Shown here in pieces: positions 8,264 through 16,527 of a stretch of DNA of 24,466 nt. Origin of the DNA: Pedosphaera sp. GTDB taxonomy: Bacteria > Verrucomicrobiota > Verrucomicrobiia > Limisphaerales > UBA9464. The notes under the pieces are model-generated. The model was not told the origin of the DNA, did not search any database, and worked only from the letters and a program-made list of their open reading frames with translations. The stretch's first letter is position 1. Each line of letters starts with the position of its first letter. A program made the position numbers and the translations under genes. Location of the stretch: positions 1 to 24,466 of the forward strand of contig SIAZ01000016.1 of the NCBI GenBank assembly GCA_009695405.1. The letters run 5' to 3'.

Positions 8264-8848
8264 ATGCTATTGGTCATCGACAACTACGACTCGTTCACCT
8301 TCAACCTAGTTCAATACCTAGGTGAAATGGGCGTCGAGATGCAGGTGCACAGAAACGACCAGATTGAAGTGACGGAGGCTTTGGAGCTTCGCCCTGAACG
8401 AGTTCTGATTTCACCCGGCCCCTGTTCACCACGCGAAGCAGGACTCTCCAATGACCTCATCCGAGCCTTTGCCGAACGGCGCGTTCCGCTGCTCGGAGTG
8501 TGCCTCGGACACCAATGTATCGCCCACACCTTTGGTGCCAAGGTTGTGGTTAACCACCGTATGATGCATGGCAAAACATCCCCAATTTTCCATGACGGAC
8601 GAGATCTCTTCGAAGGAATGCCCACGCCCTTTGACGCCACTCGCTACCATTCACTCGTTGCTAAACGGGACACCCTTCCACCGGAACTTATTGTCACCGC
8701 TTGGACCTCTGAAGACGAGGTCATGGGCATCAAACACGTGGACCTTCCCATCTGGGGCGTACAGTTCCATCCGGAAAGTATTTTGACCCAAGAGGGACGA
8801 AGAATTCTAGCCAACTTTCTAAAGTTAGGTGGGCTCAGTCTTTTCTAA
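8264..8848 (+). CDS. pabA: Aminodeoxychorismate/anthranilate synthase component II (glutamine amidotransferase)
   Basis: A class I glutamine amidotransferase of 194 residues that releases ammonia from glutamine for the chorismate-amination partner (PabB for folate or TrpE for tryptophan). Seen: N-terminal LVIDNYDSFTFNLVQYL; oxyanion-hole SPGP; nucleophile Cys80 in GVCLGHQ; HGK (102-104); and the catalytic His169/Glu171 pair in GVQFHPES. Length is normal. Neither PabB nor TrpE lies alongside, so pabA and trpG cannot be separated; one protein may serve both enzymes. The ATG at 8264 is the family start; the leader is pyrimidine-rich (ttctctcttctg) with no Shine-Dalgarno. It lies 66 bases after the sugar dehydrogenase. 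Confidence 0.95.
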   Translation: MLLVIDNYDSFTFNLVQYLGEMGVEMQVHRNDQIEVTEALELRPERVLISPGPCSPREAGLSNDLIRAFAERRVPLLGVCLGHQCIAHTFGAKVVVNHRMMHGKTSPIFHDGRDLFEGMPTPFDATRYHSLVAKRDTLPPELIVTAWTSEDEVMGIKHVDLPIWGVQFHPESILTQEGRRILANFLKLGGLSLF

Positions 8849-8887
8849 CGCCCACACACCCAACCTACCAGTACGTCGTCTATTTAG

Positions 8888-9880
8888 ATGAAAGCAGCTA
8901 TTCTTAAGGGACTTAACCAACTCGTCATCGATACGGTTCCTCAACCGATCGCCGGTCTCGGTGAAGTCCTTGTCCGGCTTCAAGCGGCGGCACTGAACCA
9001 TCGGGATGTCTGGATCAAAACAGGCCAATACGCTGGGGTACATTACCCAATTATCCTTGGGTCGGACGGGGCTGGAATCATCGTCGAAGTAGGCTCAAAT
9101 GTAGACACCGTCTGGATAGGACGAGAGATAATCATCAATCCAGCCTTCGACTGGGGACACTCTGAAAGGAGTCAGGAGCCTCAATTTAGCATTCTTGGAC
9201 TGCCAAAAAATGGGACTTTTGCTGAGTACATCACTGTTCCACTCAGCCAAATCGCCCCGAAACCAAATCACCTTTCTTGGGAAGAAGCGGCATCCTTACC
9301 CCTCGCCGGAGTCACCGCCTACCGAGCACTCTTTAGTCGAGCTCACTTGCAGGCTGGGGAGAAAGTACTCATCAACGGCATCGGTGCGGGTACTGCCCTT
9401 TTCGCACTTCAATTCGCCGTCGCAATCGGAGCCCTGCCTTCTGTTACCTCGAGTTGTAACGACAAATTAGCCCAAGCCAGCGGACTTGGAGCAAAAGCTG
9501 GTTGTCTCTACACACTGGAGGACTGGCATATCGATTTTGGCCGCCATCACGGCCCATTCGATGTGATCGTCGACAGCGCAGGCGGAGCAGTATTTGATCA
9601 CCTGATTGATCTCGCTTCTTCTGGCGGTCGTCTGGTCTTTTTCGGTGCCACCCGCGGGAATCCATCAGAGCTCGCAATCCGCAAGCTGTTCTGGCGACAA
9701 CTATCTCTCTTGGGAACAACGATGGGCAGTCCAAGCGACTTCACTGCAATGATTGATTTCGTAAAAACCCACGACATTAAACCAATTATAAGTGATGTCT
9801 TTACACTGGACACCCTAAGTGTCGCCTTCAGTTGTATGGAACAGGGTAAACAGTTCGGCAAACTGGTAGTTCGTTTGTAA
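8888..9880 (+). CDS. MDR-family NAD(P)H-dependent oxidoreductase (quinone oxidoreductase/alcohol dehydrogenase-like)
   Basis: A 330-residue medium-chain dehydrogenase/reductase. The N-terminal GroES-like domain has 'ALNHRDVWIKTGQY' (37-48), 'LGSDGAGIIVEVG' (57-69) and 'NGTFAEY' (108-114). The C-terminal Rossmann domain has the dinucleotide-binding 'INGIGAGTALFALQFA' (162-177). The catalytic-zinc Cys is replaced by Asn37 and the four structural-zinc cysteines are absent, so this is probably a zinc-free quinone/enone reductase-type member despite the common 'zinc-binding' label. It follows pabA by 39 bases and may be co-transcribed. The hairpin at 9946-9974 follows. Substrate is unknown. Confidence 0.92.
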   Translation: MKAAILKGLNQLVIDTVPQPIAGLGEVLVRLQAAALNHRDVWIKTGQYAGVHYPIILGSDGAGIIVEVGSNVDTVWIGREIIINPAFDWGHSERSQEPQFSILGLPKNGTFAEYITVPLSQIAPKPNHLSWEEAASLPLAGVTAYRALFSRAHLQAGEKVLINGIGAGTALFALQFAVAIGALPSVTSSCNDKLAQASGLGAKAGCLYTLEDWHIDFGRHHGPFDVIVDSAGGAVFDHLIDLASSGGRLVFFGATRGNPSELAIRKLFWRQLSLLGTTMGSPSDFTAMIDFVKTHDIKPIISDVFTLDTLSVAFSCMEQGKQFGKLVVRL

Positions 9881-9945
9881 GGCACGAGCTTCTGGATAGT
9901 CTTCCATTGATGAGGCAAAAGGAACGTTCGAAGGTAAATGAACAT

Positions 9946-9974
9946 AAAAAAGCGTGGACTCTGTCCACGCTTTT
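9946..9974. terminator. Bidirectional intrinsic terminator
   Basis: A perfect 9-bp stem, agcgtggac (9951-9959) and gtccacgct (9963-9971), has a 3-base loop. It is flanked by an A-tract on the left and a T-tract on the right, so it gives a U-tract on both strands. It would end the plus-strand oxidoreductase transcript and the minus-strand ribosomal operon, whose last gene stops at 10003. Confidence 0.9.
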
Positions 9975-10002
9975 CTGTTTCGGAAATTTTCCGAACCAAC
10001 GC

Positions 10003-10284
10003 TTACTGAAGGGTAATTTTCTCGCCCTTTTTCAAGGTGACGATGGCCTTCTTGTAATCGCTGCTCTTACCCGCATTCTTGGTCTTCTGACGACGAGCTT
10101 TTCCCTCGTAGTTAGCTGTGTTCACGCGAAGCACCTTCACGTTGAACAACTGTTCGACAGCCCTTTTAATTTCGGGGGCTGAAGCACGGCGGTCGGCGAG
10201 AAAGGTAAACTTATTTAACTTCTCCGACTGAATCGTAGCCTTCTCGGTGACACGGACCGTTTTAATGACATCAAAAGCAATCAT
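10003..10284 (-). CDS. rplW: 50S ribosomal protein L23
   Basis: A 93-residue L23, which binds 23S rRNA domain III at the exit tunnel and docks trigger factor and SRP. Seen: 'VRVTEKATIQSEKLNKFTFLADRRASAPEIKRAVEQLFNVKVLRVNTANY' in the family pattern, with the basic RRQKTK loop and a C-terminal KKAIVTLKKGEKI. The ATG at 10284 has one of the few Shine-Dalgarno sequences in this operon (AAGGA, about 5 bases upstream). It is the last gene of the operon: a terminator follows directly, and rplB, the usual next gene, is absent. Confidence 0.97.
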   Translation of the reverse strand: MIAFDVIKTVRVTEKATIQSEKLNKFTFLADRRASAPEIKRAVEQLFNVKVLRVNTANYEGKARRQKTKNAGKSSDYKKAIVTLKKGEKITLQ

Positions 10285-10299
10285 AGAGTTCCTTTAGGG

Positions 10300-10926
10300 T
10301 TACTTGCTTAAACGTGCTTCGACGACTTCGAAACCAGCCTTAGTGAAGACCAGTTTGTCATATTTAAGCAGGTCATAGGTATTGACCAGCAAACCATTCT
10401 TCAACTCGACGCCCGGAAGATTCCGACCGGCAAGGAAGGCATTTTTATCGGCCACACCAACCACAACCAAATTAGTGTTTCCATTCAATCCAAGGGTCTG
10501 TAACAAACCAGAAAACTGCTTGGTCTTGGGAGTCGTGATACCTAGAGAATCCAGAACTATCACGTCGCCAGATTTTAGGCGTTCGGACAAAGCCTTGCGC
10601 AAGGCAAGTTCCTTGACCTTTTTATTCACTTTCTTGGAAAAATCTCGGGGTTTAGGACCGAAAGTGACACCGCCGCCCCTCCAAAGAGGACTACGGAAGG
10701 AACCAGCACGAGCACGTCCAGTGCCCTTTTGGCGCCACGGTTTTTTGTTAGAACCTTGGACTTCGCCCATGGTTTTGGTGCAAGCGGTGCCACTACGTTG
10801 TCCCGCAGTGTAGGCAACCACAGTATCATGGACGGCTTGAGTGCCACGCCCGTTAGTCACGATCTCAAACTTGACGTCGAGTTCGCCGGCAACATTGCCT
10901 TTAGAGTCTTTAATGGGAAGTTTCAT
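10300..10926 (-). CDS. rplD: 50S ribosomal protein L4
   Basis: A 208-residue L4. It carries the long tunnel-lining loop, seen as 'KTMGEVQGSNKKPWRQKGTGRARAGS' followed by 'RSPLWRGGGVTFGPKPRDFSKKVNKKVKELALRKALSERL', which is the strongest family signature. Length is normal (E. coli 201). In other bacteria L4 also represses the S10 operon; no leader hairpin of that type can be assigned here. It sits 15 bases before rplW and 12 bases after rplC. Confidence 0.97.
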   Translation of the reverse strand: MKLPIKDSKGNVAGELDVKFEIVTNGRGTQAVHDTVVAYTAGQRSGTACTKTMGEVQGSNKKPWRQKGTGRARAGSFRSPLWRGGGVTFGPKPRDFSKKVNKKVKELALRKALSERLKSGDVIVLDSLGITTPKTKQFSGLLQTLGLNGNTNLVVVGVADKNAFLAGRNLPGVELKNGLLVNTYDLLKYDKLVFTKAGFEVVEARLSK

Positions 10927-10938
10927 CGGTCGGTCTCT

Positions 10939-11736
10939 TTACTTCTTCTTGGCGGCAGCGCCGGCCTTCTTTTCCACCTTCTTGGCGGCACTCTTAGCAG
11001 CAGCATCGGTCTTCACCTTGATCCGTGCATCGGTGATCTGCTTCAATCGAGCTGAATTGTTCGAAATCTTCTTGGCTTCGCGAATAATGCAATAATCACC
11101 CTCGCTACCGGGGAAGTTCCCCTTAATCAGCAACACATTGTCCTCAGTTCGAACCTGAATCACTTCTAGATTCTGAGATGTGCGCCGCACGACACCCATA
11201 TGGCCGGGCATTTTCATTCCACGCATAACCGTACCTGGGAACAAGCGCTGACCGATCGCGCCTGATCGACGGTGCCAACCCTTGGCTCCATGCGTGGCGT
11301 CGCCACCCTTGAAAGACCAACGAGCAACAACACCTTCAAACCCTCGGCCCTTGGTGACACCAATGGCGTCAACAAAATGGCCAACAGAGAAGAGTTCAGC
11401 CCCGACGAAATCACCTGACTTCACCTCTTTGCTGAAGTCGCGAAATTCACGAATACGTTTTACTCCCGAGATAACAGGCTGTTCACCCTTCTCGCCGAGG
11501 GCATCCACCTTGACCCCATTTCGGGCCAAATGGCCAACAAGAGGCTTGGCAAGACGCCCTAACTTCTGGTCGCCGTAGCCCAGTTGAACGGCGTTATAGC
11601 CATCCTTCCCGTTCTTGGTTTTCACCTGAAGAACGCGGTTGGGGCCGACATGAACAACGGTGACTGGTACCAGCACACCGTTCGCGTCATACACACGGGT
11701 ATGGCCGACTTTGAGTCCAATGATTCCAAGAGGCAT
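10939..11736 (-). CDS. rplC: 50S ribosomal protein L3 with Lys/Ala-rich C-terminal extension
   Basis: A 265-residue L3, which binds near the peptidyl-transferase centre and is needed for early 50S assembly. Core motifs: 'GIIGLKVGHTRVYDANGVLVPVTVV' at the N-terminus, 'DAIGVTKGRGFEGVVARW', 'THGAKGWHRRSGAIGQRLFPGTVMRGMKMPGHMG' and 'VLLIKGNFPG'. The protein is about 55 residues longer than the E. coli protein; most of the excess is a tail after 'CIIREAKK' that becomes almost purely Ala and Lys (AAAKSAAKKVEKKAGAAAKKK region). The tail is probably unstructured and may bind rRNA. It starts 12 bases after rpsJ; the leader is pyrimidine-rich (cttttttctccc) with no Shine-Dalgarno. Confidence 0.97.
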   Translation of the reverse strand: MPLGIIGLKVGHTRVYDANGVLVPVTVVHVGPNRVLQVKTKNGKDGYNAVQLGYGDQKLGRLAKPLVGHLARNGVKVDALGEKGEQPVISGVKRIREFRDFSKEVKSGDFVGAELFSVGHFVDAIGVTKGRGFEGVVARWSFKGGDATHGAKGWHRRSGAIGQRLFPGTVMRGMKMPGHMGVVRRTSQNLEVIQVRTEDNVLLIKGNFPGSEGDYCIIREAKKISNNSARLKQITDARIKVKTDAAAKSAAKKVEKKAGAAAKKK

Positions 11737-11748
11737 GGGAGAAAAAAG

Positions 11749-12057
11749 TTAGATCTTAATTTGAATGTCCACGCCAGCAGGAAGGTTGAGCTTCTTGAGC
11801 TCATCCACCGTCTTGGCCGTCGGATCGAGAATGTCGAGGAGCCGCTTATGTGTCCGCTGTTCAAAAGACTCTTGAGCCTTTTTATCAGCGTGCGGAGAAC
11901 GACCAACGGTCACCCTCTCGATTTTAGTGGGAAGCGGAATGGGTCCGGCGACACGAGCCCCAGATCGTTTGACGGTCTCGACGATTTCACTCGCAGAGGC
12001 ATCAATGATCCGGTGGTCGTACGCTTTAAGACGGATGCGGATACGTTGTCCAGCCAT
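11749..12057 (-). CDS. rpsJ: 30S ribosomal protein S10
   Basis: A 102-residue S10 of normal length, a 30S head protein that is also the transcription-antitermination partner NusE. Seen: 'IRIRLKAYDHRIIDASASEIVETVKRSGARVAGPIPLPTKIERVTV' and 'RSPHADKKAQESFEQRTHKRLLDILDPT' in the conserved order, ending in GVDIQIKI. It follows fusA by 40 bases with no tuf between, so it lies inside a joined str/S10 operon instead of opening its own S10 operon. Confidence 0.98.
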   Translation of the reverse strand: MAGQRIRIRLKAYDHRIIDASASEIVETVKRSGARVAGPIPLPTKIERVTVGRSPHADKKAQESFEQRTHKRLLDILDPTAKTVDELKKLNLPAGVDIQIKI

Positions 12058-12097
12058 ACAAAGAACAGTTTAAGTGGTTAGTGATGGAAAATTTAGT

Positions 12098-14284
12098 TCA
12101 ACTACGGGCAGCCGGTTTCTTTTTGGCCGCGTCCATTATTGTAGAAAGCACGCTGTTTGGAACCTGCTCAAACGCCGCAGGTTCCATACTGTAAGAAGCT
12201 CGCCCCTTGGACAATGAACGGATCGCCGTTGCATAGCCAAACATTTCTGCGAGAGGGACCTGAGCATTCAATACTGTCTGCCCATTCTTGGCATCAACTC
12301 CTTGAATCATTCCTCGACGACGATTCACGTCACCCAAGATGTCGCCTTGATACTCGTCAGGCATAGTAACCTCTACCTTCATAATCGGCTCAAGAAGGAT
12401 CGGACCCGCCTTTTCAAAGGCATTTTTGAGGGCAAAAATACCCGCCATCCGGAAGGCCAATTCATTGGAATCGACCTCGTGGAAGGATCCATCCTTGATC
12501 GAAACTTTGATATCGATCACTTGGAATCCAGCGTACACACCCGACTTGATCGCCTCTTCAATGCCGCTCTTAATCGCCGGAATAAATTCACGGGGAATGG
12601 TGCCGCCGACCACGTTATTCTCAATCTCGACGCCTTTACCCTTTTCGTTGGGTTCAACATCAACAATCGCATGGCCGTATTGCCCCTTACCACCCGACTG
12701 ACGGATAAACTTTCCTTCACCCTCAGCCGCCTTCGTGATGGTTTCACGATAGGCGATCATCGGGGCTCCGGCATCGGCCTCTACTCGGAATTCCCGTTTC
12801 AAACGGTCTCGGATAATCTCCAGATGGAGTTCACCCATTCCGGCAATAATTAACTGACCGGTCTCCTCGTTGGTAAAGCAACGGAAGGTTGGATCTTCCT
12901 CCGCCAAGCGTTGCAAACCTTCTGACATTTTGTCGCGGTCTGCCTTGGTTCTCGGCTCGATAGCCATACTGATCACCGGCTCTGGGAAGGTCGGCGGTTC
13001 CAGCATGATGTCGTAAGACTCATTACAAAGCGTGTCGCCTGTGGTAATGTTGCGCAATCCTACCAAGGCCGCGATATCACCCGAATAGACACTGTCCACG
13101 TCTTTGCGTTCGCTACCTTGAATCACCATGAGCCGACTCACCCGTTCACGACGACGCGTACGAGGATTATAAATTGTATCCCCTTTCCTCAACTGGCCCG
13201 TGTAGACGCGGAAGAAGACTAACTTACCCGCAAATGGATCGGTCCACAACTTGAACGCAAGCGAACAGAAGAGGGAATTGTCATTAGGAGGCACCTCGAT
13301 TTTGGCCTCTTCTTCAGGGACATGACCAGTGGCAGCCGGAATGTCCAATGGCGACGGTAAATAATCGATTACTGCGTCGATCAGCGTCTGAACCCCCTTC
13401 TTTTTAAAGGCCGATCCGCAAAGAACGGGAATCATCTCAATCTTGCAGGTCAGGCGCCGGATGGCTTCCTTTAAGACTGCCGGTTCAATGGGCTTTGACT
13501 CGAGCACCAATTCAGCAATCAGATCGTCCTTGTTGGAGACGGCATCGATGAGTTCAAGCAACGCTTCTTCCGCCTGATCCTTGTAATTGGCAGGAATATC
13601 CTGCACTTCGTACTTAAGACCTTCGGTGGTCAGATCGCCTTCGCCCCAGACAACAGCCTTCTGATTAACGACGTCGATAATGCCAGCAAACTTGTCTTCA
13701 GCGCCAATGGGCAACTGAATTGGAAAAGCATAGGCCCCTAATTTCTTGCGCATGTCATTTAGCGCATTAGCAAAATTGGCTCCGGTACGGTCCATCTTAT
13801 TGACGAACGCAATCCGAGGAACATTGTATTTTGTCGCCTGACGCCAAACGGTTTCGGACTGAGGTTGGACACCGGCCACACCACAGAACACGGCAACCGC
13901 ACCATCCAAAACACGCATCGAACGTTCTACTTCAGCCGTGAAATCGACGTGACCCGGGGTATCGATGATATTAACACGATGAGCCAAAGCCTCGCGGGAC
14001 TTGTAGAGTCCTTCATCCTTTTTCTGAGTCCAAAAGCAAGTCACCGCTGCTGAGGTAATGGTGATGCCACGCTCTTTTTCCTGCTCCATCCAGTCGGTGA
14101 CCGTATTTCCATCATCGACATCACCAATCTTGTGAATCAAACCCGTGTAAAAAAGGATTCGTTCAGTCGTTGTGGTTTTGCCAGCGTCAATGTGTGCGGC
14201 AATACCGATATTACGAGTCCGCTCTAAAGAATACTGCCGCGCAGGAGAATTTAGGGTGGGATTTATGACAGAAACGTCGTCCAT
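12098..14284 (-). CDS. fusA: Translation elongation factor G
   Basis: A 728-residue GTPase that drives ribosomal translocation. Seen: G1 AHIDAGKT (30-37), switch II DTPGHVD (108-114), G4 NKMD (162-165) and the domain IV region 'GKGQYGHAIVDVEPNEKG'. It is slightly longer than the E. coli protein (704), from an N-terminal extension of about 20 residues before ERTRNIGIAAHID, a few residues between FW and the DTPGH motif, and a basic tail (AAKKKPAARS). The ATG at 14284 has a pyrimidine-rich leader (cttctttttctctg) with no Shine-Dalgarno. A hairpin lies in the 75-base gap after rpsG. It is probably canonical EF-G and not the EF-G2 paralogue, given the operon context. Confidence 0.98.
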   Translation of the reverse strand: MDDVSVINPTLNSPARQYSLERTRNIGIAAHIDAGKTTTTERILFYTGLIHKIGDVDDGNTVTDWMEQEKERGITITSAAVTCFWTQKKDEGLYKSREALAHRVNIIDTPGHVDFTAEVERSMRVLDGAVAVFCGVAGVQPQSETVWRQATKYNVPRIAFVNKMDRTGANFANALNDMRKKLGAYAFPIQLPIGAEDKFAGIIDVVNQKAVVWGEGDLTTEGLKYEVQDIPANYKDQAEEALLELIDAVSNKDDLIAELVLESKPIEPAVLKEAIRRLTCKIEMIPVLCGSAFKKKGVQTLIDAVIDYLPSPLDIPAATGHVPEEEAKIEVPPNDNSLFCSLAFKLWTDPFAGKLVFFRVYTGQLRKGDTIYNPRTRRRERVSRLMVIQGSERKDVDSVYSGDIAALVGLRNITTGDTLCNESYDIMLEPPTFPEPVISMAIEPRTKADRDKMSEGLQRLAEEDPTFRCFTNEETGQLIIAGMGELHLEIIRDRLKREFRVEADAGAPMIAYRETITKAAEGEGKFIRQSGGKGQYGHAIVDVEPNEKGKGVEIENNVVGGTIPREFIPAIKSGIEEAIKSGVYAGFQVIDIKVSIKDGSFHEVDSNELAFRMAGIFALKNAFEKAGPILLEPIMKVEVTMPDEYQGDILGDVNRRRGMIQGVDAKNGQTVLNAQVPLAEMFGYATAIRSLSKGRASYSMEPAAFEQVPNSVLSTIMDAAKKKPAARS

Positions 14285-14316
14285 GTGGTCAGAGAAAAAG
14301 AAGATTGTTGGAGATG

Positions 14317-14342
14317 AAAAGGCCCCGATGAACCATCGGGGC
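14317..14342 (-). terminator. Intercistronic GC-rich hairpin with short U-tract between rpsG and fusA
   Basis: On the minus strand, gccccgatg and catcggggc form a perfect 9-bp stem with a 3-base loop (14322-14342), followed by C and TTTT. It has intrinsic-terminator form but only a four-base U-tract, so it could be a partial terminator, attenuator or RNA-processing/stabilising structure between rpsG and fusA. Confidence 0.6.
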
Positions 14343-14359
14343 GCTCTTTTAATGACCTA

Positions 14360-14833
14360 CTACCAGCGGAAATGAGCGAAAGCCTTATTAGCCTGAGCCA
14401 TCTTGTGTACGTCATCCCGTTTACGGATCGCGCTTCCTTGGCCTTGATAAGCTTCAAGAAGTTCTGTGGCCAATGCGTCACGCATCGGAACACCCTTACG
14501 AGCATCAGCGTAATTAACTATCCAACGCATCGCGAGGGATGTCTGACGATCGGAAGTAACCTCCATTGGCACTTGGTAGGTGGCACCACCTACACGTCGA
14601 GCTTTGGTCTCGATCCGAGGTTTGGCATTATCTACAGCCCGTTGAAGGACTTCGATAGGGTCAACCCCAGGCGATTTCTCAGCAAGAGTTTCAATAGCAC
14701 CATACACGATACGACGTGCGGTGTTCTTTTTTCCGCTGAACATCACGGTATTCACAAGTCGGCCGACGAGAACACTGTTGTACTTGGCGTCCGCGATGAT
14801 GGAACGTTTTACGGCTTGGCGACGGCGCGACAT
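14360..14833 (-). CDS. rpsG: 30S ribosomal protein S7
   Basis: A 157-residue S7 that nucleates assembly of the 30S head and contacts E-site tRNA and mRNA. Seen: 'MSRRRQAVKR', 'VGRLVNTVMFSGKKNTARRIVYGAI', 'ALQRAVDNAKPRIETKARRVGGATYQVPMEV' (VLQ in place of ALQ) and C-terminal 'RKRDDVHKMAQANKAFAHFRW'. Length matches the short bacterial form. It lies 47 bases after rpsL; the leader is pyrimidine-rich (ttctttct) with no Shine-Dalgarno. In E. coli S7 represses the str operon through a site between rpsL and rpsG; no equivalent structure is evident here. Confidence 0.98.
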   Translation of the reverse strand: MSRRRQAVKRSIIADAKYNSVLVGRLVNTVMFSGKKNTARRIVYGAIETLAEKSPGVDPIEVLQRAVDNAKPRIETKARRVGGATYQVPMEVTSDRQTSLAMRWIVNYADARKGVPMRDALATELLEAYQGQGSAIRKRDDVHKMAQANKAFAHFRW

Positions 14834-14880
14834 AGAAAGAACGAATCGTTAAGTGAAAAAGAAGGGTAGAGACGTGGAAA

Positions 14881-15294
<414 letters not shown>

Positions 15295-15417
15295 TGATGC
15301 CGGAAAGTTTACTGAATCGTCGGATTGACGGAAACAGGAACGAAGAAACTACCAATCAAGCTCTTATGTGCAATAGGATTTTTCAGAAAAATTATTTTCG
15401 AGGTTTTACGGGCCTGT
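15295..15417 (-). promoter_or_regulatory. Probable promoter region of the rpsL operon
   Basis: A 123-base gap between the gspK stop and the rpsL start. It includes an AT-rich inverted repeat, atttttc-a-gaaaaat, at 15378-15392. A ribosomal operon is expected to have a strong promoter here, but no convincing -35/-10 pair can be picked by eye, and no intrinsic terminator for the gsp operon is visible. Confidence 0.35.
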
Positions 15418-16527
15418 TTAATCACGTCGGAAAGTCAGGATCGGCATGTCGCGCGACCCGACCCGACGAACCAAGGCTGTGAACCGCCGATGCAGAGGGC
15501 CCAATCTCGCCTCGACCTGAATCTCAAAAGTGGAGCTTGATACCGAAAAAGTAGCCATTGGGGTCGCTTGATCCGGCGCTAAAGGTGCTCCTTGGAGCCG
15601 AGCAATTTCACCCATGCTGCGGGCCGGAGTGTCGTCCCACGTGCCCTCCTGCTGGTCCAAACCCGATCTCTGTTCAACGATATTGCGCGCCATATTTTCA
15701 TTACCGCCACAGGCCAAAACTAAGACAGAAAACGGAGCGGTATTGATGTTAACCTGTCCAGCAGAGATCGCGCAGAAAACGTCAACCAACCCTACAGTGC
15801 CCGCCACGCTTTGGCCTAGATCGGTTACTTTGCCAAATTGAGCTGTTCCCAGTGCTGAACCGGTGCCAACTCCACGTCCCCGCGGTCCCCAGTAGAGTTC
15901 AGGGGTTATTCCACGTATTTTGAGTAACTCAGAAATATCATCGATCGGCCCATTCTTGGCGACATACGGCGGGTCCAGTCCTAGATAAAAATCGCTCTCC
16001 GCCGAAGCCCCCGGGCCTGATTGATCATCTGGATCTACCCAATCACGGATAGCTGTAACACTATCCGCCGAATCGGTCCCAACGGCGCCACAGATTTGGA
16101 GAATCAATTCAAGAAGCTTTGGACTTCGTTGAGCGACCGTATTGATGTTGAGCTTTCGATCTGTATCGATGATGTGAACGGAGATAGTGCCATCACCCAA
16201 GGGCACATCGATCAGGGAAACTCCTTCAAAGACATTTTCTAGAAGGTTGGTAGGGCCCGGGCCACCTGCCCAAAACTGATTCAATCCATCATAGGCCTGC
16301 TCCCCTGGAACTTGTCTTGAGATCGAAAGTACCCACTTTGCCATCTCGACGCCGGAACGTCCCATCCATTCTAAATCACCCTCACTCTGTGTCCTCATCG
16401 CCAAACGCCCTTCAATACGCATGGTATAGGCAAAGGCACCCACAATGACGGCCATCGCAAAAACCATGAGCATCACCACCAGCAACGCCACTCCTCGGGC
16501 CCTAACTGAATTCCTTACTATCGTCAT
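15418..16527 (-). CDS. gspK: Type II secretion system minor pseudopilin GspK
   Basis: A 369-residue GspK-type minor pseudopilin, placed at the tip of the type II secretion pseudopilus. Seen: N-terminal prepilin-like 'ARGVALLVVMLMVFAMAVI' without the Glu5 of other pseudopilins, which is normal for GspK; 'DTDRKLNINT' and later 'SAGQVNINTAPFSVL', both typical family repeats; and 'AIRDWVDPDD' and 'DISELLKIRGI' in the SAM-like domain. The first four bases overlap the stop of gspJ (ATGA). It is the last gene of the gsp operon. Confidence 0.93.
   Translation of the reverse strand: MTIVRNSVRARGVALLVVMLMVFAMAVIVGAFAYTMRIEGRLAMRTQSEGDLEWMGRSGVEMAKWVLSISRQVPGEQAYDGLNQFWAGGPGPTNLLENVFEGVSLIDVPLGDGTISVHIIDTDRKLNINTVAQRSPKLLELILQICGAVGTDSADSVTAIRDWVDPDDQSGPGASAESDFYLGLDPPYVAKNGPIDDISELLKIRGITPELYWGPRGRGVGTGSALGTAQFGKVTDLGQSVAGTVGLVDVFCAISAGQVNINTAPFSVLVLACGGNENMARNIVEQRSGLDQQEGTWDDTPARSMGEIARLQGAPLAPDQATPMATFSVSSSTFEIQVEARLGPLHRRFTALVRRVGSRDMPILTFRRD

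Noticed and set aside
12302..12853. 183-codon plus-strand open frame opposite fusA
   Set aside because: It is antisense to the highly conserved EF-G coding sequence, shows no family features, and is explained by the codon bias of fusA.
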